From Alicyclobacillus herbarius DSM 13609 (GTDB lineage: Bacteria > Bacillota > Bacilli > Alicyclobacillales > Alicyclobacillaceae), in the NCBI RefSeq assembly GCF_000430585.1, contig NZ_AUMH01000012.1, positions 62,001 through 126,000 on the forward strand: a DNA stretch of 64,000 nucleotides. Direction: 5' to 3'. The translations under genes were made by a program, and so were the position numbers. The notes below the pieces were generated by a model. That model saw only the letters and a program-made list of their open reading frames with translations, had not been told where the DNA came from and did not search any database. Below are positions 29,448-37,148 of the stretch, piece after piece; positions within the stretch are counted from its first letter, which is position 1, and every line of letters starts with the position of its first letter.

Positions 29448-29792
29448 TCACGATTCTGCAGAGATTGTGAAATATAAGGAGTAATGGCTTGCGCAGCCAG
29501 GGTTAAATTCGGCCGAACAGTTTGGGCAGCGGCTAGAGCTATTGAGGTATTCGTGAATCGTCAGCTCGTAGCCGCAAGCCCCGCAGAGGATGGCCTTTTC
29601 GTCGAATCGGTCCCGTGGCCAAACCTGAGCAGGATGGTCGGCCAGGGCATCATGGCACTGATGGCAGGGGTAATAGGTCTGACAGCAGAAGAACTTAATC
29701 GCGATGATATCCCGCTGCGTTCTGTAATGGGCGCATCGGGTCTGGTCATCCATGTCGCATCCATAGACCGGGATGCCATGCAGATGAGTCAC
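29448..29792 (-). CDS. CHY zinc-finger protein
   Basis: A 114-residue protein with the CHY-type zinc-finger arrangement: CAHYRTQRDIIAIKFFCC, YYPCHQCH, a lone His (ADHPAQVWP), CGACGYELT, CPNCSAEFNPGC and a final His. The Cys/His pairs should bind three zinc ions, as in the CHY domain of yeast Hot13 and plant RING proteins. Bacterial stand-alone CHY proteins have no settled role; metal handling or redox is possible. GTG at 29792 follows AGGAGGG. It lies 47 bases after the last sugar permease gene, on the same strand, so may share its transcript. Confidence 0.8.
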   Translation of the reverse strand: MTHLHGIPVYGCDMDDQTRCAHYRTQRDIIAIKFFCCQTYYPCHQCHDALADHPAQVWPRDRFDEKAILCGACGYELTIHEYLNSSSRCPNCSAEFNPGCASHYSLYFTISAES

Positions 29793-29839
29793 CGGTTTCC
29801 CTCCTGGACCGCGTTTTTACCCGCTGTTTCCAATCCCTC

Positions 29840-30658
29840 TTATTTGATGGCACCTTTGGTGACGTTGTTGACAATCCAACGCTGAAATATCAGGTAAATA
29901 ATGATCATGGGTAGCAGCGCCAGCAGGTACGATGCAAACGCCAGGTCATAGTTGGTGCTGTACTGCGACTGAAAGGCGTACTGCACTAAAGGCAGCGTGT
30001 ACTGGTTCGGATCGGACAGCATCACTAGCGGCAGCATGAAATCATTCCATGCCCAGAGTCCGGTTAAGATGGCCACGGTGGCGTTCATCGGGCCGAGCAA
30101 GGGAAACACAATTTGCCAAAAAATCCGCCAGCGGCTGGCGCCATCCACCAAGGCTGCCTCTTCCAGTTCGAGCGGTATGGATTTCAGGTAACCGATATAG
30201 ACAAAGACGTTGAACGAGATGCCGTAGACGATATAGAGAATAATGAGTCCCACTCGATTTGCCAAGCCAATGTGGCTCATCTGATGGACAAGCGGCAGCA
30301 TCAGAATGGGAAATGGGACAAACATCGCGGCGAAAAAGTAATAGTAGATGCCTTTGAACAGGCGGTTGTTCATGTTCCGAGCGATGGCATAAGCCACCAT
30401 GGAGTTGCTCAACACGGTCAGTACCACGGCAAAGAAGGTGATTAATAAACTGTTGCCAAAGGTATGCCAATAGTGCGTAATGGCCATGGCGTTACGGAAG
30501 TTTTCCCAATGGATGTGCGTCGGAATCCCGAGCACCGATTTCGCAAGCTCTTGTGGCGATTTCACAGCGACAACGACGGCCATGTAAAGCGGAAAAAGGA
30601 TAAACAGGGCACCGATGGTCAAAAAGATCATGGCTGGCCAATTGCTGCGCGTCCTCAT
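29840..30658 (-). CDS. Carbohydrate ABC transporter permease (MalG type)
   Basis: A 272-residue inner-membrane subunit with six helices and the cytoplasmic EAA loop EEAALVDGASRWRIFWQIVFP, which docks the ATPase. MalG/LacG likeness is clear from LPLVHQMSHIGLANRVGLII and the C-terminal WIVNNVTKGAIK. It overlaps the upstream permease by ATGA (30655-30658). No ATPase gene is present, so a shared MsmX-like ATPase is expected elsewhere. Confidence 0.9.
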   Translation of the reverse strand: MRTRSNWPAMIFLTIGALFILFPLYMAVVVAVKSPQELAKSVLGIPTHIHWENFRNAMAITHYWHTFGNSLLITFFAVVLTVLSNSMVAYAIARNMNNRLFKGIYYYFFAAMFVPFPILMLPLVHQMSHIGLANRVGLIILYIVYGISFNVFVYIGYLKSIPLELEEAALVDGASRWRIFWQIVFPLLGPMNATVAILTGLWAWNDFMLPLVMLSDPNQYTLPLVQYAFQSQYSTNYDLAFASYLLALLPMIIIYLIFQRWIVNNVTKGAIK

Positions 30659-31524
30659 AGTTGCACCTCCCGTCCCTGCATCAGACGGACTTGCGCGAGG
30701 GCGACGATAACGAGGACAATCAGAAAGATCACTGCGTTGGCGGATTGGTACGATAGTTCACCGCCGCCGAGACCATTGGTATAAATGACAAACGATACAG
30801 ACTGCGTGGCCGTGCCAGGGCCGCCGTTCGTCATACCGACAACCTGGTCGAATACCTGCAGGTAGTTCTTTGCCGCCAACACCAAATTAATGGTCAAAAA
30901 CGGAGCAATGAGCGGCAGCGTAATTCTCCAAAACGTCGTCCATGAGGAAGCGCCGTCAATGCTCGATGCTTCGTATACCTCCTCGGGGATGGTCTGCAGA
31001 CCGGCCAGGTAGAGCAGGGTATTGAAGGCCGCCCCTTGCCAGACCGAAACAATCACGATTCCTACCCACGCCCAACCGGTGCCCAACAGGTTTTGCGATA
31101 GGGCAGTCAGGTGCAACTGGGTGGCCACGTTCGGAATGACGTGGGAAAACAGGTAGTTGAAGATGAACGAGACAATCAGCGTGCTCAGGACGTAAGGCAT
31201 AAAGAAGATGGCCTTAAACGTACGCGATAGATGAATTCTCGCATTGAGCGCAAGAGCAATCGCCAGGCTCAACACGTTAACCAAAATTGTGGTCACAAAG
31301 GCGAACAAGAACGTGAACCCATACGCGTGTAGTACCTGGTGGTCATGGAACAAGTCCACGTAGTTTTTCAGGCCAATGAAGTGATATGGGCCAAAGCCGT
31401 TCCAGTTGGTGAAGCTGAGAAAGATCCCATGCAGAGCTGGCCAAGTATGAAAGTAAAAAAACAATACCAAAGCCGGCAAGGTCATCAGCAAATAGGTCCA
31501 TGATCGGCGTATGGCGTTTAGCAA
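30655..31524 (-). CDS. Carbohydrate ABC transporter permease (MalF/UgpA type)
   Basis: About 290 residues with six helices and an EAA loop, VYEASSIDGASSWTTFWRITLP. GGPGTATQSVSFVIYTNG near the C-terminus is typical of sugar permeases. TTG at 31524 is nine bases from GAGGAA and is preferred over GTG at 31533, which is only two bases away; this is not certain. It lies downstream of a strong hairpin that separates it from the binding-protein gene. Confidence 0.88.
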   Translation of the reverse strand: MLNAIRRSWTYLLMTLPALVLFFYFHTWPALHGIFLSFTNWNGFGPYHFIGLKNYVDLFHDHQVLHAYGFTFLFAFVTTILVNVLSLAIALALNARIHLSRTFKAIFFMPYVLSTLIVSFIFNYLFSHVIPNVATQLHLTALSQNLLGTGWAWVGIVIVSVWQGAAFNTLLYLAGLQTIPEEVYEASSIDGASSWTTFWRITLPLIAPFLTINLVLAAKNYLQVFDQVVGMTNGGPGTATQSVSFVIYTNGLGGGELSYQSANAVIFLIVLVIVALAQVRLMQGREVQL

Positions 31525-31545
31525 CTGAACCACTTCCTCGCTAGG

Positions 31546-31580
31546 GTCTGAAGTGAAAGGGGGACCCTTTCACTTCAGAC
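31546..31580. terminator. 16-bp intercistronic stem-loop between binding-protein and permease genes
   Basis: GTCTGAAGTGAAAGGG (31546-31561) pairs perfectly with 31565-31580 around a three-base loop. It lies just after the binding-protein stop (31590) and just before the permease start on the minus strand. No T-run of note follows. It most likely stabilises the upstream mRNA or partly ends transcription, so that binding protein exceeds permease. Confidence 0.6.
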
Positions 31581-31589
31581 GGCAGGGTT

Positions 31590-32861
31590 TCACTGGTGAG
31601 ATGCGCTTTGCTGATACAGGCTGTCCAGTTGTTGCAGCATCTGTTGAACCGATTGCTTTTTGGACAAGGCGCCTTGCAACACAGATTCGTACTGGTTGCC
31701 CGCTGCCATGGCCGGTGGGTAATAGTGGTCGTCAAAGTCGACAACTTTGCCCTGGTCGATGTACGGTTGCAGGGGTTTGAGGGCTGGGTCCGAGTTTTTC
31801 ACTCCGACAACTGTCGAGAATAGGCCAGCCACATTGGCATACTCGGCGGCGTTTTTCTTCTCAAGCAGAAAGTCAATAAACTTCATCGCGGCCTGTTCTT
31901 TCGTCGAGTTGCCCGAATTGGTAATTGCCAACAACGAATCCACTCCGGACACCATCTTGGTCTGGCTGGGATCGTTCGTGGCCGGAACTACGAAGGTGCT
32001 AAGCTTGATATTCGGATTGGCCTGACGGATGACCGGGAGTGTCCAGATGCCCTGGGCGTAGAACACCGACTTCCCTTTAGCAAAGGCAACGTTGGCATCG
32101 TTATAATCGACTCCGAACTGGTTGGACTGGCCATATGATACGAATTCTTGCATCCGTTTAGCTGCTGTCACGTCACTCCTGCTGAAACTGGTTTTGCCTG
32201 CCTTCAGGTCCGGAAGGAAGTGGCTTCCTTCCGTATTAACAGCCAGGGCGTTCCAGATAGGAGCCGTAGTCCAGGCGTCTTTGAATCCGTTGTAAAAAGG
32301 TGTACCGCCTGCGGCCTTAATCTGTTTCGCCTCCGCCATCAGTTGGGTCCAGGTCGTCGGAACCTTGAGGTGGTACTTATTGAACAGGTCGACATTGTAA
32401 ACAATGGGCACCGCATTGACTGTGTAGGGAAGGGCATACGGTGTATTTTTGCCGACTTCCTTTTCCAGCATCTTCACGTAAACAGGAGACACCTTGTTCA
32501 GTTCGGATGCATTGGAGAGATCCTTAAACACGTTGTTTTTCGCCATTTGAATGAAGGTCGCATCCGCCCCCATCGCTACGATATCCGGCATTTGTCCTTT
32601 GGCCAAATCGGCCTGCAGCGTGGTGTCTGTATTTGGTGGGTTAATCTGCTTAATTTTGATGTTTGGATTTTGTTTCTCGAATTCCTGAATTAGTTTATTC
32701 CACTCAGCGACGACTTCCGGTTTATTTTGCAGAAAGTTGAGGTTTACCGTTTTACTGGAACTTCCGCCTGAAGTGTTGTTAGTTCCCGTGCTGCTTCCAC
32801 AGCCGGCCAAAGCAGCGGTTAGGACCAGGGCGCTTGAAGCAGCCATTGCAAACCCTTTCAT
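31590..32861 (-). CDS. Extracellular sugar-binding lipoprotein of ABC importer
   Basis: A 423-residue solute-binding protein (cluster 1, MalE-like). The N-terminus is a lipoprotein signal: basic start, hydrophobic core, lipobox ALAGC at about residues 17-21, then a Ser/Gly/Asn-rich linker. The mature part has NLNFLQNKPEVVAEWNKLIQEFEKQ and the late hinge MVSGVDSLLAITNSG. ATG at 32861 has AAGGAGGA upstream. The sugar is unknown; regulation by the adjacent LacI-type protein is likely. Confidence 0.9.
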   Translation of the reverse strand: MKGFAMAASSALVLTAALAGCGSSTGTNNTSGGSSSKTVNLNFLQNKPEVVAEWNKLIQEFEKQNPNIKIKQINPPNTDTTLQADLAKGQMPDIVAMGADATFIQMAKNNVFKDLSNASELNKVSPVYVKMLEKEVGKNTPYALPYTVNAVPIVYNVDLFNKYHLKVPTTWTQLMAEAKQIKAAGGTPFYNGFKDAWTTAPIWNALAVNTEGSHFLPDLKAGKTSFSRSDVTAAKRMQEFVSYGQSNQFGVDYNDANVAFAKGKSVFYAQGIWTLPVIRQANPNIKLSTFVVPATNDPSQTKMVSGVDSLLAITNSGNSTKEQAAMKFIDFLLEKKNAAEYANVAGLFSTVVGVKNSDPALKPLQPYIDQGKVVDFDDHYYPPAMAAGNQYESVLQGALSKKQSVQQMLQQLDSLYQQSASHQ

Positions 32862-33211
32862 CGAGGTTCCTCCTTACATTTCATGATTGGTTTGATGACG
32901 AATTCAGGCTGAACCGGATGGAATTGGAACGGAGTAGATGGCTTTGTTGCAGGATATTTCGTTACGTCATTGCACCGCTACCCCGTTATCCCCGGCCTCA
33001 CCACCTTTCCGTCGAATCGATAGGATGATGATTTACGAGCGAATTGAATAATAGGTTTCATGATGAAGAGTTCATAACCATCTTGAGTAATGTTCCTCAA
33101 AGTTTGACCTACGGACATCATATTTTCCGTCATTTTGGACGTCGGAGTTTCCCAAAGCTTGTTCCACGACAGGTATCACGGACGGATTGTCCATCGTTGA
33201 CCGTCCTCTAA
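32862..33211 (-). promoter_or_regulatory. Sugar importer promoter region with candidate LacI-family operator
   Basis: The 350-base gap between the regulator and the binding-protein gene holds no gene that I can support. On the minus strand, TATTAT (33048-33053) and TATGAA (33071-33076) form a 17-bp-spaced promoter, and TTCATGATGAA (33057-33067), a 5-1-5 palindrome, lies in the spacer where a LacI-type repressor could block RNA polymerase. This leaves a leader of about 180 bases. Confidence 0.4.
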
Positions 33212-34240
33212 CTAGAGGAAAAAGCGAGCGTTCTCCTTTACGACGACATCCAATCGTGTGATGTACTCAGGTGTATCCGTACCTTCGTCCAGGGCGATCC
33301 GGTGGAACAACTTTTTCACCGTCAAGTAGCCCTGTGCCTGCGGGTCTTGGCAAATGACAGCCGTAATGGCGTCCGTCTGCATGTGCGTGTAAATCTCCGG
33401 GCTTAGGTCATGGCCAATCAGGATCGCCTTCGGGTTCACCTGTTGCTTGAGCTCTGCGATCCGCACCAACTCGGCACTGGACACATAGATGCCGTCGAGG
33501 TCACGCAAGTCATCCGCCAGCGCGGCAATCGTTCCGGTTGGATCGGAAAGTTCAAACTTTAGTGGACCCACCATACGCACGTCCGGGTACTCTGCAAGTG
33601 CCTCGCGAAATCCGAGGATCTTTTGATGCGATTGGAACGATGTCCACGAGTCGGTGATGACTGTCACTTGGCCCGTACGGCCAATGAATTTACACACGAG
33701 TTCTGCTGCCAGACGGCCCGCCCGAGTGTAGTTGCAGCCGACATAAAACAACCGTTTGCTCGCGGGCGCGTCGGTATTCAGTGTAACTACCGGAAATCCA
33801 GTATCAACATACTGGTCAATGACCTGGATAAACCGGTCGTCACTCGCTACCAGCGCCAATCCAGCAAAACGACCGCTATCCACTAAATCTCGGATTTTGG
33901 CAATTTGTTCCCCGGGGTTATTTTCAATTCGCACCACCTCAACGCAAAGACCGTAGTCGCGCAGTTCCTGATAGGCCTGCCAGACCCCCTTTTCAACCTG
34001 ATCCCAGAAAAACGTAGGGTAGGTAAAGAGGACTACGCCGATATTCACATCGCGCTTGCGCGATAGCAGCCTGGCGGAACGGTTGACCTCGTAGTTCAAC
34101 TCACGGCAGGCTTCCATGACCCGGCGGAATGTTTCCGGTTTCACGTGGCCGCGATTGTTGAGCACTCGGTCGACCGTCGAGAGGGATAGCCCTGTCTGTT
34201 CGGCAATCCGCTTTTTTGTCACCCTTGAATCGGCTTTCAT
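33212..34240 (-). CDS. LacI-family transcriptional regulator
   Basis: A 342-residue repressor/activator. The N-terminal helix-turn-helix (TKKRIAEQTGLSLSTVDRVLNNRGHVKPETF) is followed by a periplasmic-binding-protein-like sensor domain (INIGVVLFTYP onwards, with ITDSWTSFQSHQKILGFREAL). It resembles the CcpA/RbsR/DegA class; the STVDRVLN recognition helix is of the inositol/ribose type. ATG at 34240. It faces the same way as the importer and probably controls it. Confidence 0.88.
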   Translation of the reverse strand: MKADSRVTKKRIAEQTGLSLSTVDRVLNNRGHVKPETFRRVMEACRELNYEVNRSARLLSRKRDVNIGVVLFTYPTFFWDQVEKGVWQAYQELRDYGLCVEVVRIENNPGEQIAKIRDLVDSGRFAGLALVASDDRFIQVIDQYVDTGFPVVTLNTDAPASKRLFYVGCNYTRAGRLAAELVCKFIGRTGQVTVITDSWTSFQSHQKILGFREALAEYPDVRMVGPLKFELSDPTGTIAALADDLRDLDGIYVSSAELVRIAELKQQVNPKAILIGHDLSPEIYTHMQTDAITAVICQDPQAQGYLTVKKLFHRIALDEGTDTPEYITRLDVVVKENARFFL

Positions 34241-34271
34241 TGTGCATAAGATCCTTTCATGTTGTAATCTT

Positions 34272-34301
34272 TATATAACGGATTGGAGACTCGTTTGTCA
34301 A
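34272..34301 (-). promoter_or_regulatory. Promoter of the LacI-family regulator gene
   Basis: On the minus strand TTGACA (34296-34301) and TTATAT (34273-34278) are 17 bp apart, about 35 bases before the ATG at 34240: a near-consensus sigma-A promoter. Confidence 0.65.
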
Positions 34302-34464
34302 GTGGAAATGAGAAGTAGCATTCATTGTCATGAAGTACGTAGGTCATATGGCGAGAGGCACCAAGGAAACCATGCGTCGAGGGGCTGGTGGTTGGTGGGT
34401 CTGGCCGCCTGTGGCGGCTAGTTAAGTCGGCGATAGCCCCGGGTAACCCCTTTCCGGACAACCT

Positions 34465-36084
34465 CTAAAGCTGCGGAGCGAACAGGCGGGCAGCCCGGTC
34501 CAAGCCCCGCCGCCATAGAGGACGGTCGGCCAATTCGTCCAGACTGAGTTGGGTGGAGGATTCCAGGTCCCGATGAAACTGCTCGCGCAGTTGTTCCGTT
34601 ACCTCTCTGCTGTAGATGACTTCAGAGACTTCAAAGTTCATGCGGAAGCTGCGCGGGTCGTAATTGGCCGCCCCAACAATTCCCACGTTGTCGTCGACGG
34701 TCATCACCTTCGCATGCAGGACGCCGGGTTCGTATTGAAACACCTGAACCCCAGCCTTCAACAAGTCCCCATAATACGTCTGGCTGGCCAGGTCGACCAA
34801 GCGGTGATCCGGGTGCTTCGGAACCAGCAGACGGACCGTAACGCCCCGCGCCACAGCCGTTTTCATGGCCATGGTCAGGTCCGGATCGGTCGCGAAGTAA
34901 GGGGTGGTAATCTCCACCTGCCGCTTGGCCAGAGTGATGGAGAGGAAAAACAATTCGCGCTGGCTTTGTGCCGGGCTGTCCGGGCCGCTTTGAATCAGCT
35001 GCACCGCTGCGGGCACAGACTGGCCGGCGAACGCCCGTGCTGCAGGACTACTGCCATGGGTGTCGGGTGTCTTTTCTTCATTGTGGTCGGAGCTTTGCCG
35101 AGAGGCATCTGCGTCCCAACCGGGGCTGTCCAGGTGGGCAAACTCCACGGCCAATGCCGGTCGAGCACGACGGATGCTTCGAGTACGTAGGCGCGACAAA
35201 ACCTTTCCGGATTCGCTTGTGGAGTTCGGGTCAAGGTCTTGACTGGACTCGGCGTTCGCGCTCTCGGTCTGCGGCGCTTTCCGGTGGAAGGGTTCGTCCG
35301 GTGTCGCGATGGCCCAGTTCATGTTGAACACCCTCGCCAGAGCCGAGACGCCGTCTCCGCTCAGGCACAGGTGCGTGTCTCGCCAGTGTCCGACGCCCGG
35401 CTTCAATCCCGTGTACTCGTCTCCCACATTGATGCCGCCAACAAACGCAATTTCGTCGTCCACAATGGCAATCTTGCAGTGGTCGCGGTAATTCAGCCGG
35501 CGGCTTAACCAAGGGAAGCGGAGAGGAAAGACGGTACGGCACTCGATTCCGGCGGCCAGCATTTCCGCCAACGTAGCTTTGGGCAACTGACGGCTGCCAA
35601 TCCCGTCACGAATAAACCGCACCTTCACGCCGGCGCGGGCGCGATCGCACAGAATGGCCGTTATCAGTTGCCCGACGTGATCCGCCCGATAAATGTAGTA
35701 CTCCATGTCGATGCGGCGCCGGGCCGCGCGTAGGGCGTCCACCAATGCTTCGTACTTCTCCGGTCCGTTGGTCAAAATGCGGACGTGTGCGTGGCGCGGT
35801 GGTTCTCCCGTAATTCGCCACAGGGCCGCATGAAGTTCCTCCGCAGGTGCTTCGACGCCGGTCAGGTCAGCTTTAGGGTCAGCCGGCGAGGCGTCGGATT
35901 TGGACCGTCGCCGAATTCGGGCCGGCCAGCTGAGTGCCACGTAGAGGAGCGGGCCGAGGATAGGCAGAATCAACCCGACCGCCAGCCAATTGAGGGCTCT
36001 TTGCGGGCGGGTTGCGTCGCGCAGGGCGATGCCCATAAGACATACGGTATTCACGACATAGAGCAGAATGACGAACAGCAGCAA
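34465..36084 (-). CDS. cls: Cardiolipin synthase with an extra linker
   Basis: Phospholipase-D-type enzyme that joins two phosphatidylglycerols to make cardiolipin. The 539-residue protein has two N-terminal membrane helices (residues ~1-20 and 31-53) and two HKD sites: DHCKIAIVDD (His202) and LHAKVMTVDD (His457). Between them, residues ~265-355 form a polar, low-complexity insert rich in Ser, Asp, Glu and Arg, absent from usual ~480-residue Cls proteins; the second half then resumes with VQLIQSGPDSPA. It stands alone, convergent with nothing. Confidence 0.9.
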   Translation of the reverse strand: MLLFVILLYVVNTVCLMGIALRDATRPQRALNWLAVGLILPILGPLLYVALSWPARIRRRSKSDASPADPKADLTGVEAPAEELHAALWRITGEPPRHAHVRILTNGPEKYEALVDALRAARRRIDMEYYIYRADHVGQLITAILCDRARAGVKVRFIRDGIGSRQLPKATLAEMLAAGIECRTVFPLRFPWLSRRLNYRDHCKIAIVDDEIAFVGGINVGDEYTGLKPGVGHWRDTHLCLSGDGVSALARVFNMNWAIATPDEPFHRKAPQTESANAESSQDLDPNSTSESGKVLSRLRTRSIRRARPALAVEFAHLDSPGWDADASRQSSDHNEEKTPDTHGSSPAARAFAGQSVPAAVQLIQSGPDSPAQSQRELFFLSITLAKRQVEITTPYFATDPDLTMAMKTAVARGVTVRLLVPKHPDHRLVDLASQTYYGDLLKAGVQVFQYEPGVLHAKVMTVDDNVGIVGAANYDPRSFRMNFEVSEVIYSREVTEQLREQFHRDLESSTQLSLDELADRPLWRRGLDRAARLFAPQL

Positions 36085-36268
36085 GACGAATTCCTCCCTG
36101 ACCCCGCCTATGATGGGACGATGTCTTTCTTTTCATACGTGTGCAGGGCCAGGGTGGCTCGGACAAGGACGTCCTTTATGTTTCTCGCTAGTGTAAAAGG
36201 CACTTAGCGAGAAGGCATGTGGCGGTGGCAAGTGGGTAATATTACCGATGGGGGGATTTACTTGTGGT

Positions 36269-36973
36269 CTATGAAGGTTCAACCATGACCGCGCTCTCCA
36301 TAGACGCCACCCGTTCCCAGGCTTCAAGCAAGCGGGAGATGGCAGGTTGATAGCGGGGCCTGTCCCACGAGTTGTACGACGGATGTGGGATGTCTGGAAT
36401 CACAAGCCACTGTTCACTGTGCACGTCAGCGAGTCGGAAGAACTTCTGTGCGAAGCGTCCACATGGGACCATGACGCAAGCGCGATCCGTCAATTTTTGC
36501 AGTTTCGCGCGCAGTGAGGCGACCAGCACGTCTTGCACAGCTTGAGCCAGCGGCGAATCGAAGGTGTCCCTCTGATTGTTCGACCGAACCCACTCCAGAG
36601 CCTTCAACCATTCTCCGTAGTTCCTGTGCACGTCGTGACTGCGATAGGCGCTCCCCTGCATCGGGATGTTGGATACGTTCATCAGACCGATGCGGTCGAG
36701 GCTCGGTCGGTGCTTTTCTTCGTCTCTGTTCTTTTTTACCAAGAGACCGAGTGGAAAACGGGCGTAGCGCTCACCAAACAGGTGGCGAGTCATGGTGGCG
36801 CCGGAAGACCCGGACACCGGTGCCTGGTAGCGCAGTTCCTGCACATGCGGGGATTCGAGAAGAAAGATAAAACGCGAACTGGGTTGAATAATGTCTGGCA
36901 CCTCAAAGTGTTTCCGCAGCTCCGCTTGGACCAACTGGAACGCTTCACGGTATTCCACCGTTGAGTCTTGCAT
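36269..36973 (-). CDS. Possible uracil-DNA-glycosylase-fold protein
   Basis: A 234-residue cytoplasmic protein that I cannot place firmly. It has FIFLLESPHVQEL followed by APVSGSSGATMTRHLFG, VMVPCGRFAQKFF and IPDIPHPSYNSW. The order, an N-terminal strand with a loop, a mid VPCG strand and a late HPS motif, recalls the uracil-DNA glycosylase superfamily, in which an HPS loop pries open DNA, but the catalytic motif I is not the canonical one. ATG at 36973 is seven bases after GGGAGG. It stands alone, upstream of and divergent from amtB. Confidence 0.4.
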   Translation of the reverse strand: MQDSTVEYREAFQLVQAELRKHFEVPDIIQPSSRFIFLLESPHVQELRYQAPVSGSSGATMTRHLFGERYARFPLGLLVKKNRDEEKHRPSLDRIGLMNVSNIPMQGSAYRSHDVHRNYGEWLKALEWVRSNNQRDTFDSPLAQAVQDVLVASLRAKLQKLTDRACVMVPCGRFAQKFFRLADVHSEQWLVIPDIPHPSYNSWDRPRYQPAISRLLEAWERVASMESAVMVEPS

Positions 36974-37061
36974 TGCATAACCTCCCACTTCCATTCTAGC
37001 ACGTTTCGGCGTGAGAAGAACCCAGAAGCTTCGTTTGTTATGAAAATTTATCTGACTTGAT

Positions 37062-37078
37062 TGTTAGAAAAACTAACA
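37062..37078 (+). promoter_or_regulatory. GlnR/TnrA box of amtB
   Basis: TGTTAGAAAAACTAACA fits the Bacillus GlnR/TnrA consensus TGTNA-N7-TNACA at every fixed base. Its centre (37070) lies about 52 bases before the start site expected from the promoter at 37086-37115, the spacing known for TnrA-activated promoters. A weaker copy (37036-37052, TGTTA-N7-TTATC) is 26 bp upstream. Confidence 0.8.
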
Positions 37079-37085
37079 AATCGTA

Positions 37086-37115
37086 TTGCGGGTGGCCCGT
37101 AATTTACGGTATGGT
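37086..37115 (+). promoter_or_regulatory. amtB promoter
   Basis: TTGCGG (37086-37091) and TATGGT (37110-37115) with an 18-bp spacer; both are weak, which suits an activated promoter. Confidence 0.45.
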
Positions 37116-37148
37116 TTGAGCACAAACCGGGAAGGGGTGTAAAGAAAT

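Noticed and set aside
33205-33218. CCTCT-AACT-AGAGG hairpin at the lacI-type gene end
   Set aside because: Five-base stem that includes the stop codon, without a T-run; too weak to call a terminator.
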